Assembly (NCBI GenBank): GCA_003555335.1
Contig: PWHD01000072.1
Span: 40,850 to 104,849 of the forward strand
Direction: 5' to 3'
Source: Mollicutes bacterium
GTDB taxonomy: Bacteria; Bacillota_I; Bacilli_A; Izemoplasmatales; Izemoplasmataceae
DNA: 64,000 nt
The translations under genes were made by a program, and so were the position numbers. Positions within the stretch are counted from its first letter, which is position 1. Each line of letters starts with the position of its first letter. Below, one piece after another: positions 1 to 8,862 of this stretch. A model generated the notes under the pieces. That model made no database searches, was not told the DNA's origin, and saw only the letters and a list, made by a program, of their open reading frames with translations.

Positions 1-1522
1 CACTTGTGGCGTCATCGAAAACGAGAACCCGGGGCTTTTTCACCAGGGCCCGACCGATGGAAAGACGCTGTTTCTGACCGCCGCTCAGATTGACGCCTTT
101 CGCCCGGATCAGATGGTTGAAGCCTTCTGTGTTTTCCCGGACGAACGCATCAAGGTCGGCGGCTTCGGCGGCTTCGAGAAGGGCCTCTTGATCGGCGTCC
201 TGCCTGCCTTGATAAAGATTTGTGGCGAGCGAGCCGCTGAAGATATCGGCACTTTGGGTGACGAACCCGATCTGGTCTCTCAGGTTGCTGATGTCATAAC
301 GGTCGACGCTGATATCATCGATGAGGACCTTGCCCTTTTTGGTGTCATAGAGTCTCGGAATGAGATAGGTGAGGGTGCTCTTTCCGCTACCGGTCGAGCC
401 GATCACGCCGATTTTCTCTCCGGGTTCGATTTGGAAATTCAAATCGGAAAGCACCGGATTGCCGTTGTCACCATACCCGAAGCTGACGTCCTCGAACGTG
501 ATTTTACCGCCGATCTTTCTAATGACGGGGTCGGTCGGGTTCTCAAGGTCGATATGGGCATCGAATATCTCATTGATACGGGCGGCGCTGACATTCGCTC
601 GACTGAGGAAGATCATGATCATCGCAAACATCATCAGCCCGATCAGAATCTGCTGGCTGTAGGCGTTGAAAGCCATGATCAGCCCGACCTCGGGTTCGCC
701 GGTCGGGGTCAGAAGTTCGCCGAGATTGAGGTAATAGGCCCCCGCGAAAAGAATGCCCGCCAGGCCGATATTGAAAATCAGGTTGATGACGGGGTCGGCG
801 AAGGCCATGACGGTCTCCGCACCGGTGTTGACCTTGCGGTAGTGCTCATTGGTCTTGTCGTATCGGTCGTTCTCATGATTTTGAGAGACGAAGGATTTGA
901 TGACTTGCGGCGCATTCGCGTTTTCGAGCGCGACATTGTTGAGATCGTCAAGGGCGAGCTGGACCTTTTTGAAACGGGGATAGGCGTGGATCATGATGAT
1001 GACGATCGCGATCAGAAGTAATGGCACGGTCACAAAAAAGACCTGCGAAAGTAATAAAGACGTTGAAAGCGCCATGACAAGGCCGATAACAATCATCAGC
1101 GGGGCGCGCAACACGATGCGCAGAAGCATGGTGAAAAAAACCTCGACCCGCATGACGTCGTTGGTCGCGTTGGTGATGAGCCGGCTTTGTTTGAGATCAT
1201 CGACATTCTTAAACGAAAGCGTCTGGATGCGTCTGAAAAGGCCGAGTCGCAGATCCGCGGTCGCATACTGCGAGATATACTGCGAGGTATAGGTGTTGAT
1301 GACGCCGCAGGCGATACCGAGAAGCGCGAGACCGATCATCAGAAGTCCGGTCTCCACAACACCCGTGAAATCGCCGTTTCGCAGGTTGTGGTCGATGATC
1401 TCGATCATTAAAAAGGGAATGAAGAAACTCACGAACACCTGGATCGCCATGGTGAAAGCGGCGATCGCCACATAGAGTCTGTAAGGGCGGATATACGGGA
1501 TGAGTCGCATGATGTCACGCAT
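1..1522 (-). CDS. ABC multidrug-type exporter, half-transporter (3' end cut by window edge)
   Basis: Membrane-spanning half-transporter of the ABC exporter family; the C-terminal end lies outside the window. The N-terminal two thirds hold about six membrane segments, followed by a nucleotide-binding domain with Walker A GSTGSGKS, signature LSGGQKQR and Walker B ending VLVFDDATS. The residue after the Walker B aspartate is D rather than the catalytic E, as in the degenerate subunit of heterodimeric exporters (BmrCD, TM287/288 type), so a partner subunit is expected just outside the window. The ATG at 1522 overlaps the end of the upstream TetR gene (stop 1517-1515), so the two are translationally coupled. 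Substrate unknown; drug or lipid export is inference from family and regulator. Confidence 0.9.
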   Translation of the reverse strand, partial: MRDIMRLIPYIRPYRLYVAIAAFTMAIQVFVSFFIPFLMIEIIDHNLRNGDFTGVVETGLLMIGLALLGIACGVINTYTSQYISQYATADLRLGLFRRIQTLSFKNVDDLKQSRLITNATNDVMRVEVFFTMLLRIVLRAPLMIVIGLVMALSTSLLLSQVFFVTVPLLLIAIVIIMIHAYPRFKKVQLALDDLNNVALENANAPQVIKSFVSQNHENDRYDKTNEHYRKVNTGAETVMAFADPVINLIFNIGLAGILFAGAYYLNLGELLTPTGEPEVGLIMAFNAYSQQILIGLMMFAMIMIFLSRANVSAARINEIFDAHIDLENPTDPVIRKIGGKITFEDVSFGYGDNGNPVLSDLNFQIEPGEKIGVIGSTGSGKSTLTYLIPRLYDTKKGKVLIDDISVDRYDISNLRDQIGFVTQSADIFSGSLATNLYQGRQDADQEALLEAAEAADLDAFVRENTEGFNHLIRAKGVNLSGGQKQRLSIGRALVKKPRVLVFDDATS

Positions 1523-2132
1523 GAGAAGACCCCCTCACACCGTCTCTGAGCAGTTTAAGATAAAACGTATAATCCGCAAGTGCGGTCTCGAACGTGTCGG
1601 TGCCTGCGATAATCTTGTGGATCTGTTGGAATTTGAGGTGGGACATCAAGTGGAGGACTTTGATCCGCTTCTGCTTTTTCAGGCCGTCGAGTTCGGCGGT
1701 GTCGAGTGTTTCGAGCAGGGTTTCATAAAAGGCCGCCTTGCGCTGTTCGATGATGTCGATGTTCACACCGGTGATGTGGCGTTCCTTGAAGGATTTGCGC
1801 ATCATCGCATGGTAATCCGTTCTCGATAGAAACGCGTAATCCGATGCGAACGCGTCAATCATGAAGTCGAAGACGTTCTTGTTTTCAGCACGTCTGAGTC
1901 TTTCGGACGCGAAGTGTTCATAATGGCTGAGTGTCTGTTCGAAGACGAACTGATAGAGATCCTCGAGGTCGTTGAAATATTGGTAGAAACTGCCTCTGGG
2001 GATGCCGACTTCCTTGACGATGAGACTGATGGTGACTTTCTTGTATGGGTGTTTGATGAAGATTTTTCTTGCGGCGGTCTCGATGTGATTCCGCTTGTCG
2101 GTACTTAGATTCATGAATGTGTGTTTTGGCAT
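1515..2132 (-). CDS. TetR/AcrR-family transcriptional regulator
   Basis: One-component repressor, predicted to control the ABC exporter it overlaps. The N-terminal helix-turn-helix region contains the typical signature (KVTISLIVKEVGIPRGSFYQ) and is followed by a helical ligand-binding domain of about 150 residues that I cannot assign to a ligand. I place the start at the ATG at 2132 because AAGGAG lies 6 bp upstream; an earlier frame-open start would lie across the putative operator. A palindrome just upstream suggests autoregulation. About 205 residues, normal for the family. Confidence 0.88.
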   Translation of the reverse strand: MPKHTFMNLSTDKRNHIETAARKIFIKHPYKKVTISLIVKEVGIPRGSFYQYFNDLEDLYQFVFEQTLSHYEHFASERLRRAENKNVFDFMIDAFASDYAFLSRTDYHAMMRKSFKERHITGVNIDIIEQRKAAFYETLLETLDTAELDGLKKQKRIKVLHLMSHLKFQQIHKIIAGTDTFETALADYTFYLKLLRDGVRGSSHA

Positions 2133-2145
2133 TGTGAGCTCCTTG

Positions 2146-2158
2146 TGACAAAATGTCA
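2146..2158. promoter_or_regulatory. Candidate TetR operator palindrome
   Basis: Perfect inverted repeat TGACA-AAA-TGTCA immediately upstream of the ribosome site of the TetR gene. Position and symmetry fit an autoregulatory operator. Inference only; no second copy was noticed nearby. Confidence 0.45.
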
Positions 2159-2173
2159 TTTTTGTGGGTAAAA

Positions 2174-2198
2174 ATAAAACCTACGGCGTAGGTTTTAT
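2174..2198 (-). terminator. Rho-independent terminator after the DUF2188 gene
   Basis: Stem of ATAAAACCTAC with its complement around a 3-base loop, directly after the stop codon at 2199. The A/T flank becomes the U-run on the minus strand. It insulates the DUF2188 gene from the TetR-ABC operon. Confidence 0.6.
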
Positions 2199-2618
2199 CT
2201 AATCTCTCGGTGTACCATCCGATTTGAAGACCTTGTAATCGAGGTTTTCTTCCTTGGCGAAGTCAATCGCTTGTTTCTGATAGTCGAAGACCCGGTAGGC
2301 TTTCTCGGCGTCCTCTTCGATGACTTGCCAGCCTTTGGGGTGTTTCTTGATATGATATGTCTTGCCGCTGGCTTCTTCTTTTTGCGGCGCGCTTTCTTTT
2401 TGAGGCGGTGTCTTCACTTGCGCTTTCTCAGTCTTGGTCTGGACTTCTTCTTTTTCGATATCCTTGTCTTCTTCGATAACCTCTAGGTCCTTGAGTTCCT
2501 TGTTGACTTCTTCGAGGCTGACATCACGTGATTCATCAGTAGGCTTGCTTGCCTGTTTCGGTTGTTCTTTCTCACTTTGTTTCTTTTTGGATCCGAACAA
2601 TTTTCTTAGAATTCCCAT
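2199..2618 (-). CDS. DUF2188 domain protein with charged linker
   Basis: Small cytoplasmic protein of 139 residues. Residues 1-15 are basic (MGILRKLFGSKKKQ), residues about 16-85 form a low-complexity Glu/Lys/Gln/Pro segment, and residues about 86-139 form a DUF2188 domain recognisable from HIKKHPKGWQVIEED, a tyrosine/phenylalanine 'VFDYQ' and the closing 'KSDGTPRD'. DUF2188 proteins are short and of unknown biochemical function. The gene stands alone, with its own terminator. The charged linker suggests an extended or protein-binding segment; no function is proposed. Confidence 0.8.
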   Translation of the reverse strand: MGILRKLFGSKKKQSEKEQPKQASKPTDESRDVSLEEVNKELKDLEVIEEDKDIEKEEVQTKTEKAQVKTPPQKESAPQKEEASGKTYHIKKHPKGWQVIEEDAEKAYRVFDYQKQAIDFAKEENLDYKVFKSDGTPRD

Positions 2619-2763
2619 TTTCCACCCTCACTTTGTCTTTTTTAGGTTTGTAATCAACTGAGTATTTCAATTTTCATATTACCACAACAACGCCCATATG
2701 GCAATCTAAAAAGCTTCGCAAGGCTCGAAAAATGAGCAAGATATAAAAGTTTGTATGCGTACC

Positions 2764-4179
2764 TTATGGCTTGGAAAATTTGTTGATGACGTCTTCCATA
2801 TCCATGGACCGATAGAAGAGATAACCCTGGATATATTTGATTTTCTGCTTCTTCATGAAATCCAGTTCCGCTTCGGTCTCGACGCCTTCGACGATCACGT
2901 CGAGATCGAACGCGGCTGCGATACTCACCATCGCCTTCACCAGTGACTGTTTCGATTTAAAACGCATGACGTCGGTCACGAAGGAGCGGTCGATTTTGAT
3001 TCTGTCGAGTTTGTTCTTGGAGAGTCTTCGCATACTCGAATAACCGGTGCCGAAATCATCGATTGCCACTTTCAGTTTCAAAGCACGAAGCTGTTCGATG
3101 AAATACGATTCCTCCTCGGTGCTGAGCGGATCGACGGTTTCGGTGAATTCGATGATGATGCGGCGCGGATCGATGTCGTGTTCTTTCAGTTTATCCCTGA
3201 TGAAGGGCACGAAGGTCCGATTATGGATTTCCTTGCTTGAAATGTTGATGGACAGAAATTCGAAGGGCACGCCTTTCTGTTCGAAACGACGATAGGCTCT
3301 GAACGCGCGGTCGACGACAATACGGTCGACCTCATCGATCATGTTGAATTTTTCGGCATGGGCGATGATTTCGGAAGGGAAGAGAAGTTTGTGCTTGTCA
3401 TTATAGCGAAGCAGCGCCTCATAGCCGGCTATCTGACTGTCGGCGGCGTTCACGATGGGCTGGAATTCCAGAAAAAAACCCTCGCTTTGAATGGTGTTTT
3501 TGATGAAACGATACATCTCGAATGTGTTCTCATGATGTTCCTTGAGATCCTTGGAAAAAACGATGACCTGGTCTTTACCGGACGACTGCGCTTTTTCATG
3601 GGCGAGTTCACTACGCAAAAGCACATCGTGATAGCGCGGCGTCACGGTCTTGATATCATAGCGGCCGACCGAGACGGTGAGCCTGATGACATGGTCGTCG
3701 AGGGAATAATAAGGTTCTTTGAGCAATGCGAGCATCTTCTCGCTGAAGGTCATATCGAGGTCGTCTTCGGTCGGGTTGATGAGGATGAAGCGGTCGGAAT
3801 GGATTCTGTAGACGTAGCTTTCCGACCTTGCGACACTTCTGAGACGCTTGGCGAAAACCGAAAGAAGTCTGTCGGCCGCGGGGATGCCGAAGATGTCGTT
3901 ATAGTTCTTGAAATTGTCGATATTGATATAATAAAGTGAGACATCCTTGTCGAAACCGACAAGGATATCATTGAAATTATGCTCGAGATAGATGCTTTTT
4001 TTGAGTTGGGTCGCTTTGTCCTCATAAAGCATGCGTCGGTAGTTTTTGATTGTCTGATGACGGATGAGGGAATAGACGCCGAGCGCGACAAGGAGCAAAA
4101 AGACGATGGTGAGTAGGGCGATGGAATAAGTTCCGGCGGCTTCCAGGACACTCAGGAGAAAAAGATGCGCAACTGACAT
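2764..4179 (-). CDS. GGDEF-EAL protein, probable c-di-GMP phosphodiesterase
   Basis: Predicted membrane-anchored cyclic-di-GMP enzyme of 471 residues. One or two membrane segments lie at residues 8-38, a GGDEF domain at about 45-210 and an EAL domain at about 222-468. The GGDEF active-site motif is replaced by HSDRF (127-131), so cyclase activity is unlikely and the domain is probably regulatory. The EAL domain keeps EALLR (254-258), an N-x-S loop (INISS), the DDFGTGYSS metal-binding loop, KIDRSFV and the EGVET motif, so phosphodiesterase activity is likely. Start ATG has GAGGTGAAAC in front. Monocistronic; neighbours give no hint of the regulated process. Confidence 0.9.
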   Translation of the reverse strand: MSVAHLFLLSVLEAAGTYSIALLTIVFLLLVALGVYSLIRHQTIKNYRRMLYEDKATQLKKSIYLEHNFNDILVGFDKDVSLYYINIDNFKNYNDIFGIPAADRLLSVFAKRLRSVARSESYVYRIHSDRFILINPTEDDLDMTFSEKMLALLKEPYYSLDDHVIRLTVSVGRYDIKTVTPRYHDVLLRSELAHEKAQSSGKDQVIVFSKDLKEHHENTFEMYRFIKNTIQSEGFFLEFQPIVNAADSQIAGYEALLRYNDKHKLLFPSEIIAHAEKFNMIDEVDRIVVDRAFRAYRRFEQKGVPFEFLSINISSKEIHNRTFVPFIRDKLKEHDIDPRRIIIEFTETVDPLSTEEESYFIEQLRALKLKVAIDDFGTGYSSMRRLSKNKLDRIKIDRSFVTDVMRFKSKQSLVKAMVSIAAAFDLDVIVEGVETEAELDFMKKQKIKYIQGYLFYRSMDMEDVINKFSKP

Positions 4180-4214
4180 TGTTTCACCTCTTCAAAGACT
4201 ATTGTCAACTGTGT

Positions 4215-5036
4215 CTAAAAATCGATGTTGTCGGGTTCGGGGAAGATCTTTCGGGCGCGGTTCAGGCCACGCAAAGTCTTGCGGTCTTCATCGCTCAAGG
4301 TGAAATCGCTGATCTCGAAGTTGCTGTCGATATGGGCTTTGGTGACGGATTTGGGAATGATGATGATCTCGTTTTCAAACAGATAGCGTAACGCGATCTG
4401 CGGAACGGTCTTGTCATATTTTTTCGCGAGTTCCTGCATGGTCTCGTTATCGAGGAGGTCTTTGATCTTATGGCTCATGAGCGGAGCGTAGGCCTCGAGG
4501 TAGATACCGTTTTTCATGCAGAATTCCTGGAGTTTGCGGTTTTGCAGGTGGACGTGGGTCTCGACTTGGTTGACCTGGGGAATGATCTCGGCGGTATCGA
4601 ACAGGTGCTCGAGGTGGTGGAAATTGAAGTTGGAGACGCCGATGGCTCGGGTGTAGCCGTCCATATAGAGCTCCTCAAGGGCCTGATAGGAGTCGGCGGT
4701 CAACTGATAATCCTTGGGCCAGTGGATGAGGTAGAGGTCCACATAGTCCATATCGAGTTCCTCGAGAGAACGCATCAATGCGCGTTTGGTGGAAAGATAA
4801 CCCTGGTCACTGTTGGCGAGTTTGGTGGTTACGAAGATGTCTTCTCGGGGGATGCCCGAATCCTTGATTGCCTTGCCGACTTGGTCTTCATTGCGGTACG
4901 CAGCGGCGGTATCGATGTGTCGATACCCTTTTTTGAGGGCGTGGAGAACCGCCTCATAGGCTTCATTCTCCTGGGCTCTGAAAGTTCCGAGCCCGATTTG
5001 GGGGATTTTTACCCCGTTGTTCAGTTTGATTTCCAT
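4215..5036 (-). CDS. Aldo/keto reductase
   Basis: NAD(P)H-dependent reductase of small aldehydes and ketones, 273 residues, TIM-barrel family. The catalytic tetrad is visible: Asp and Tyr in HIDTAAAYRNE, Lys in VTTKLANSD and His in LIHWP. The signature IPQIGLGTFRA at the N terminus and the cofactor-binding loop 'IIIPKSVTKAH' near residues 225-240 are also present. It resembles the DkgA/YvgN branch (2,5-diketo-gluconate or methylglyoxal reductases), but the substrate cannot be fixed. Start ATG follows AGGAGAGTG. It stands alone between the GGDEF-EAL gene and the tocopherol-cyclase-like gene. Confidence 0.92.
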   Translation of the reverse strand: MEIKLNNGVKIPQIGLGTFRAQENEAYEAVLHALKKGYRHIDTAAAYRNEDQVGKAIKDSGIPREDIFVTTKLANSDQGYLSTKRALMRSLEELDMDYVDLYLIHWPKDYQLTADSYQALEELYMDGYTRAIGVSNFNFHHLEHLFDTAEIIPQVNQVETHVHLQNRKLQEFCMKNGIYLEAYAPLMSHKIKDLLDNETMQELAKKYDKTVPQIALRYLFENEIIIIPKSVTKAHIDSNFEISDFTLSDEDRKTLRGLNRARKIFPEPDNIDF

Positions 5037-5080
5037 AAATTATCACTCTCCTATATTAAGTTTAACATAGTTTCAGGGTC

Positions 5081-5968
5081 TTAGGCCATCCATTCACTCC
5101 CGACATGGGCGCTTGAGGCGCGGACGATGACCTTGCCTCTTCTTTTCAAGGTGAGCTGGAGAATCGAATTCAGGCTCTCATAGACGGCTAGGTCCATCCT
5201 GGCTTTTTCACCCGGTCCCTCGAGTCTGGTCGACGGCCCGAGTTCGACATCGATATCGAGGGTCAGAAATCCCTTCTGCACGACAATATGCACATGGGAT
5301 CCGGTCCGTTTCTTCCGCAAGGATGCCAGATTGTAACTCGAGAATCGATAGGCCTTGTTGTCATAGACCAAAAGGACGAAGAAACCGAAAGGGCTGAAGC
5401 GGAAGACGGGCATGTTGCCACCCGCCATGCTCAAGGTCAGCTTGTCGTCGGAGAAATGATTGGCCTGTAACCAGAACCAACGCATCGGAAACCGTCGACC
5501 GTAGGTCTTTTCCATATAGCTTTGACCCTCTAGTTTTTTTGTTACGCCGTTTTTTCTTAGGGTTCCCTTGGCACGGGCCTCCATGAAAACAACTTCCTGA
5601 TAACATTCGAGCGGCAGAAATCTTAAGAAGCCCATGGCGCTTTTTCTGCCGCTGTTCAATCTGTTGTCGAGACGAAAAAGCGCCTGGAAGCCTTTGATAT
5701 CGACTTTGAGAAGACGTTCGCTTAAGATGTTTTTCCCGATGTTCACAGTGTTGTCGCTGAAGAAGAATTCTTCGATATGGAACCGGTGATACGCGTTATC
5801 ACCCTTTGTGCCGTCAAAAATCTGGATGAAGGCATGGGGGTCTTCTTCATTGTAGGTGAGGGCGAAGATGAAGGCATAGTTCATCTTTTTGGAGGTATCG
5901 GTGACACGGGTGTACCATCCTTCGAAATAGTTGAGGCTGTGCTTGTCCTTGAAACCAAAGCGGTTCAC
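5081..5968 (-). CDS. Tocopherol-cyclase-like protein
   Basis: Belongs to the tocopherol cyclase-like family (PF14249 type): it has the N-terminal YFEGWYTR motif, the central 'YMEKTYGRRFP' motif and the WLQANHF motif near residues 165-172. 295 residues. Bacterial members in non-photosynthetic Bacillota have unknown function, and tocopherol synthesis is not expected here; a lipid or prenyl-related substrate is a guess. The start is GTG at 5968, one base after the stop of the upstream glycosyltransferase-like gene, so the two form an operon. No signal peptide; a hydrophobic stretch near residues 190-205 (SPFGFFVLLVYD) is too short to call a membrane segment with confidence. Confidence 0.75.
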   Translation of the reverse strand: MNRFGFKDKHSLNYFEGWYTRVTDTSKKMNYAFIFALTYNEEDPHAFIQIFDGTKGDNAYHRFHIEEFFFSDNTVNIGKNILSERLLKVDIKGFQALFRLDNRLNSGRKSAMGFLRFLPLECYQEVVFMEARAKGTLRKNGVTKKLEGQSYMEKTYGRRFPMRWFWLQANHFSDDKLTLSMAGGNMPVFRFSPFGFFVLLVYDNKAYRFSSYNLASLRKKRTGSHVHIVVQKGFLTLDIDVELGPSTRLEGPGEKARMDLAVYESLNSILQLTLKRRGKVIVRASSAHVGSEWMA

Positions 5969-5969
5969 C

Positions 5970-6992
5970 TCAGGTTTCCATGTCCCTTTGCATTCTTTTC
6001 AGCCGGCGGCGATAGAAAAGACGTCTGGGAAGGCCGAAGAGAAGTTTGATGTCGAAATAGAGCAAGTAAAAGGGCGTCAGGACAAATTGTAAAGGATGGT
6101 GTCTCGAGTGTTTGCGAACCGCGACATAAAGCATGATCTGAAAGGCGATGAAAAGGAGCGGATTGTACCAGTTCAGATCATAGATCAAAGTCGCATAGAA
6201 AAAATGCAGCGTCAGCATGAATAGAAGCATCCGCCTAAGACCATAGGTGTCTTTTCTCGCTTTCAAGGCCGTGTACCAGTGGGCGATGAATTCATTTCGG
6301 GTGCGCTTCTCATCGCTTTTGACAATGGTCTGTTCGTGGTCGATATGGATGATGTTCAGATTCTTGCGGTCGGCATCGCGAATGAAATCGGCGACCTCTT
6401 CATAGATTTGTTCATGGCTGCCGGTGAGTTCATAGGTCGATCGTTTTACGGCAAAAAAGCCGTAATTGACATGTCCATGGGTGATCGCCATATCCCTGAA
6501 AATATCAAAAAACAGCTTATAACCTTCTTTTTTTCCCCGGTAGGGCAGGGTTTCTTTCACGGTGAATATCTGATGCTCGACCAGATTGTTGGCCATATGG
6601 TCGAGCGTATCGAAATTGTGCAGATAGATTTCGGAATTGAGAAACAGCAGGAAGTTGTTGGTGGCTTTCTTGTAACCCTCATGATAGGCCGCAGAAAGGA
6701 TTGGCGTCTTTTTCGCCTTCGCTTCGGGATCGAGATCGAGGTCGACATCGACGATGATGAGGTCCTCATAGTCCTTTTTGTCGAGTGCACCGTTCACGCT
6801 GACGAAAATAACCTCATGATGGGTGTTGCGGGCGAATCTGACGAGTTTTTCAAAGTTCTGATGGATATCGAAAACAGCGCTGATGATGGAGAAATGATGC
6901 TGGTTCTTATAGAACAGCAATCCTTGGGGTCGATACTTCACGATGTGGTCGACAGCGACCAAAAAGGCTAGTAGAAACGCTAGCAAGCTCAT
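5970..6992 (-). CDS. Glycosyltransferase-2-like membrane protein
   Basis: 340-residue protein with one N-terminal membrane segment (residues 1-16), a GT-A-like domain of about 210 residues and two or three C-terminal membrane segments (about 250-315) ending in a very basic tail (RRLFYRRRLKRMQR). The pattern resembles membrane GT2 enzymes of the CrtQ type that modify lipid substrates. The central 'LLFLNSEIY' occupies the place where GT2 enzymes carry DxD, so the metal-binding acid is not obvious and activity should be regarded as uncertain. Start ATG follows GAGGAGGGG. It is translationally close to the tocopherol-cyclase-like gene, suggesting a shared lipid-related task (inference). Confidence 0.6.
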   Translation of the reverse strand: MSLLAFLLAFLVAVDHIVKYRPQGLLFYKNQHHFSIISAVFDIHQNFEKLVRFARNTHHEVIFVSVNGALDKKDYEDLIIVDVDLDLDPEAKAKKTPILSAAYHEGYKKATNNFLLFLNSEIYLHNFDTLDHMANNLVEHQIFTVKETLPYRGKKEGYKLFFDIFRDMAITHGHVNYGFFAVKRSTYELTGSHEQIYEEVADFIRDADRKNLNIIHIDHEQTIVKSDEKRTRNEFIAHWYTALKARKDTYGLRRMLLFMLTLHFFYATLIYDLNWYNPLLFIAFQIMLYVAVRKHSRHHPLQFVLTPFYLLYFDIKLLFGLPRRLFYRRRLKRMQRDMET

Positions 6993-7015
6993 TTTACCCC
7001 TCCTCGTATACGTTC

Positions 7016-7044
7016 ATTATACACACTGAGAAAACAAAGCGCAA
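7016..7044 (-). promoter_or_regulatory. Promoter of the glycosyltransferase/tocopherol-cyclase-like operon
   Basis: On the minus strand a perfect -10 TATAAT (7021-7016) with a weak -35 TTGCGC (7044-7039) at 17 bp spacing, about 25 bp upstream of the start codon at 6992. Confidence 0.5.
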
Positions 7045-7050
7045 TATTTT

Positions 7051-7087
7051 AAAAAAACCCGCATCGCCAAAAGGCATGCGGGTTTTT
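7051..7087 (-). terminator. Terminator of the MarR-ABC operon
   Basis: Strong GC-rich stem (AACCCGCAT with ATGCGGGTT) followed on the minus strand by a T-run, starting 3 bp after the stop codon at 7090. Confidence 0.8.
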
Positions 7088-7089
7088 GA

Positions 7090-8862
7090 TCATTGGTCCT
7101 CATATTGGAGTTTGTAGAGGTAGTAGTAATGGCCTTTTTGTTTGAGAAGGGCCTGGTGCGAGCCTTTTTCGATGATCTCACCTTGTTGGAGGACGATGAT
7201 CTGATCGACGTGCTGGATGGTCGAAAGGCGGTGGGCGACAATGAGCATCGTGCCGATGTTCATCATCTTCTTGAGTGATTCCTGGATCAGTTCTTCGGTC
7301 TCGGTGTCGATATTGGCGGTGGCCTCATCGAGAATCATGATTGACGGTTTATGGACGAGAGTCCGGGCGAAACTGATCAGCTGGCGCTGCCCGGCAGAGA
7401 AGTTGTTTCCGCGTTCACGGACCGGCTCCTCATATTTTCTTGGTTGTTTTTCGATGAATTTGTCGGCGTTGACGTAACGACAGGCCTCTTTGACTTCCTC
7501 ATCGGTGATGTCGTCATCGCGGAGGGTGATGTTGGTCTTGATGGTGCCGCTGAACATGAACACATCCTGAAGCATCTGTCCGATGAAGCTTCTCAGGCTC
7601 GAGATCTTGATTTTCGTGATGTCGATGCCGTCAAGATAGATGGTGCCGTGTTGGATGTCGTAGTTTCTTGTAAGCAGGCCCAGGATGGTGGTCTTCCCCG
7701 CGCCGGTGGCGCCGACGAAGGCGACCGACTGCTTGGCGTCCACTTTGAAGCTGACGTCTTTGAGGACCCATTCGTCTTCCTTGTACTGGAACCAGACGTT
7801 TTCGAACTCGATCTCCCCTTTGACGTCTTTGAGTTCGATGGCGTCGGGATCGTCTAGGACGGTCGGTTCGTTGTCTAAAATGGCGAAGATACGTTCGCTT
7901 GATGCGAATGCGGACTGGATGACGTTGAACTGCTCGGCAAGTTGTTGGATCGGTTGGAAGAAACGGTGCAGGTATTGATAGAACGCGACCAGGACACCGA
8001 CTGTGAGGGTGTGGTTGACGACCTGGCGACCACCGTAATAGAAGATGATGATTGTCGACAGCATGAAAAGCATGTACATGGTCGGTCGGTAGATGGCAAA
8101 GACGAGGAGCTCACGCATCTCGCTTTTCTTGAGCGCGGTGTTCTTCTCATCGAACTCCCGGTGCTTCTCTTCTTCCTTGTTGAAGATCTGGACGACCTTC
8201 ATACCGGAGAGGTGTTCGGCTAAAAAGCCGTTGACGCGGGAGAGATTGGTCCTTACCTTGCGGTAGGCGAGGCGGGAGAAGCGTCTGAAGATGAAAGAGA
8301 AGATAAGAATGAAGGGGGTGACGGCGAGAATCAAAAGCGCAAGCTGCGCATTGAGGAGAAACATCGCGATCAGAATCCCGATGATCATCATGAGGTTTCT
8401 GAAGACCTTGTCGATGACGCCGGAATACATTTCGTTCAGTCTGTTGGTGTCATTGGCGACACGCGTGACGAGTTTTCCGGTCGGGACTTTGTTGAAATAC
8501 TCGATGTCCTGCTTCTCGACATGGGTGAAGACTTCTTCTCTCATGTTGTAGACAATTGACTGACCGGTCTTTTGAAGAATCATCGCCTGCATGTATTCGA
8601 ACACCGACGATAGGATGATGGAGATTACGAAGACCACCAGCAAAAGCGCGAGGAATTCGGTGTCGATCGGTGTGCGGGTCAGCTCGTCGATGGAACGGCC
8701 GATGATATAGGGTTCGAGCAGTGCGAAGACCACCGACAGGACCATCAGGAAGAAGGTGAGGATGAACGCCGGAATGAATGGTTTCGCATAGGAGGCAAGA
8801 CGCTTGAGAATCACTTTATCGGAATAACTGTGCAATCGCTGATCCGTATCGATATCGTACAT
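7090..8862 (-). CDS. Heterodimeric ABC exporter, subunit with canonical ATPase site
   Basis: Half-transporter of 590 residues: six membrane segments (residues about 30-330) followed by a nucleotide-binding domain with Walker A GATGAGKTT, signature FSAGQRQL, Walker B ILDEATANID with the catalytic Glu, and H-loop VAHRLST. Its partner is encoded directly upstream (start 8862 abuts stop 8863). The pair matches LmrCD/BmrCD-type multidrug exporters in which one subunit has an intact and the other a degenerate Walker B motif. Cotranscribed with a MarR repressor, so drug- or lipid-responsive expression is likely; the exported substrate is unknown. Confidence 0.93.
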   Translation of the reverse strand: MYDIDTDQRLHSYSDKVILKRLASYAKPFIPAFILTFFLMVLSVVFALLEPYIIGRSIDELTRTPIDTEFLALLLVVFVISIILSSVFEYMQAMILQKTGQSIVYNMREEVFTHVEKQDIEYFNKVPTGKLVTRVANDTNRLNEMYSGVIDKVFRNLMMIIGILIAMFLLNAQLALLILAVTPFILIFSFIFRRFSRLAYRKVRTNLSRVNGFLAEHLSGMKVVQIFNKEEEKHREFDEKNTALKKSEMRELLVFAIYRPTMYMLFMLSTIIIFYYGGRQVVNHTLTVGVLVAFYQYLHRFFQPIQQLAEQFNVIQSAFASSERIFAILDNEPTVLDDPDAIELKDVKGEIEFENVWFQYKEDEWVLKDVSFKVDAKQSVAFVGATGAGKTTILGLLTRNYDIQHGTIYLDGIDITKIKISSLRSFIGQMLQDVFMFSGTIKTNITLRDDDITDEEVKEACRYVNADKFIEKQPRKYEEPVRERGNNFSAGQRQLISFARTLVHKPSIMILDEATANIDTETEELIQESLKKMMNIGTMLIVAHRLSTIQHVDQIIVLQQGEIIEKGSHQALLKQKGHYYYLYKLQYEDQ

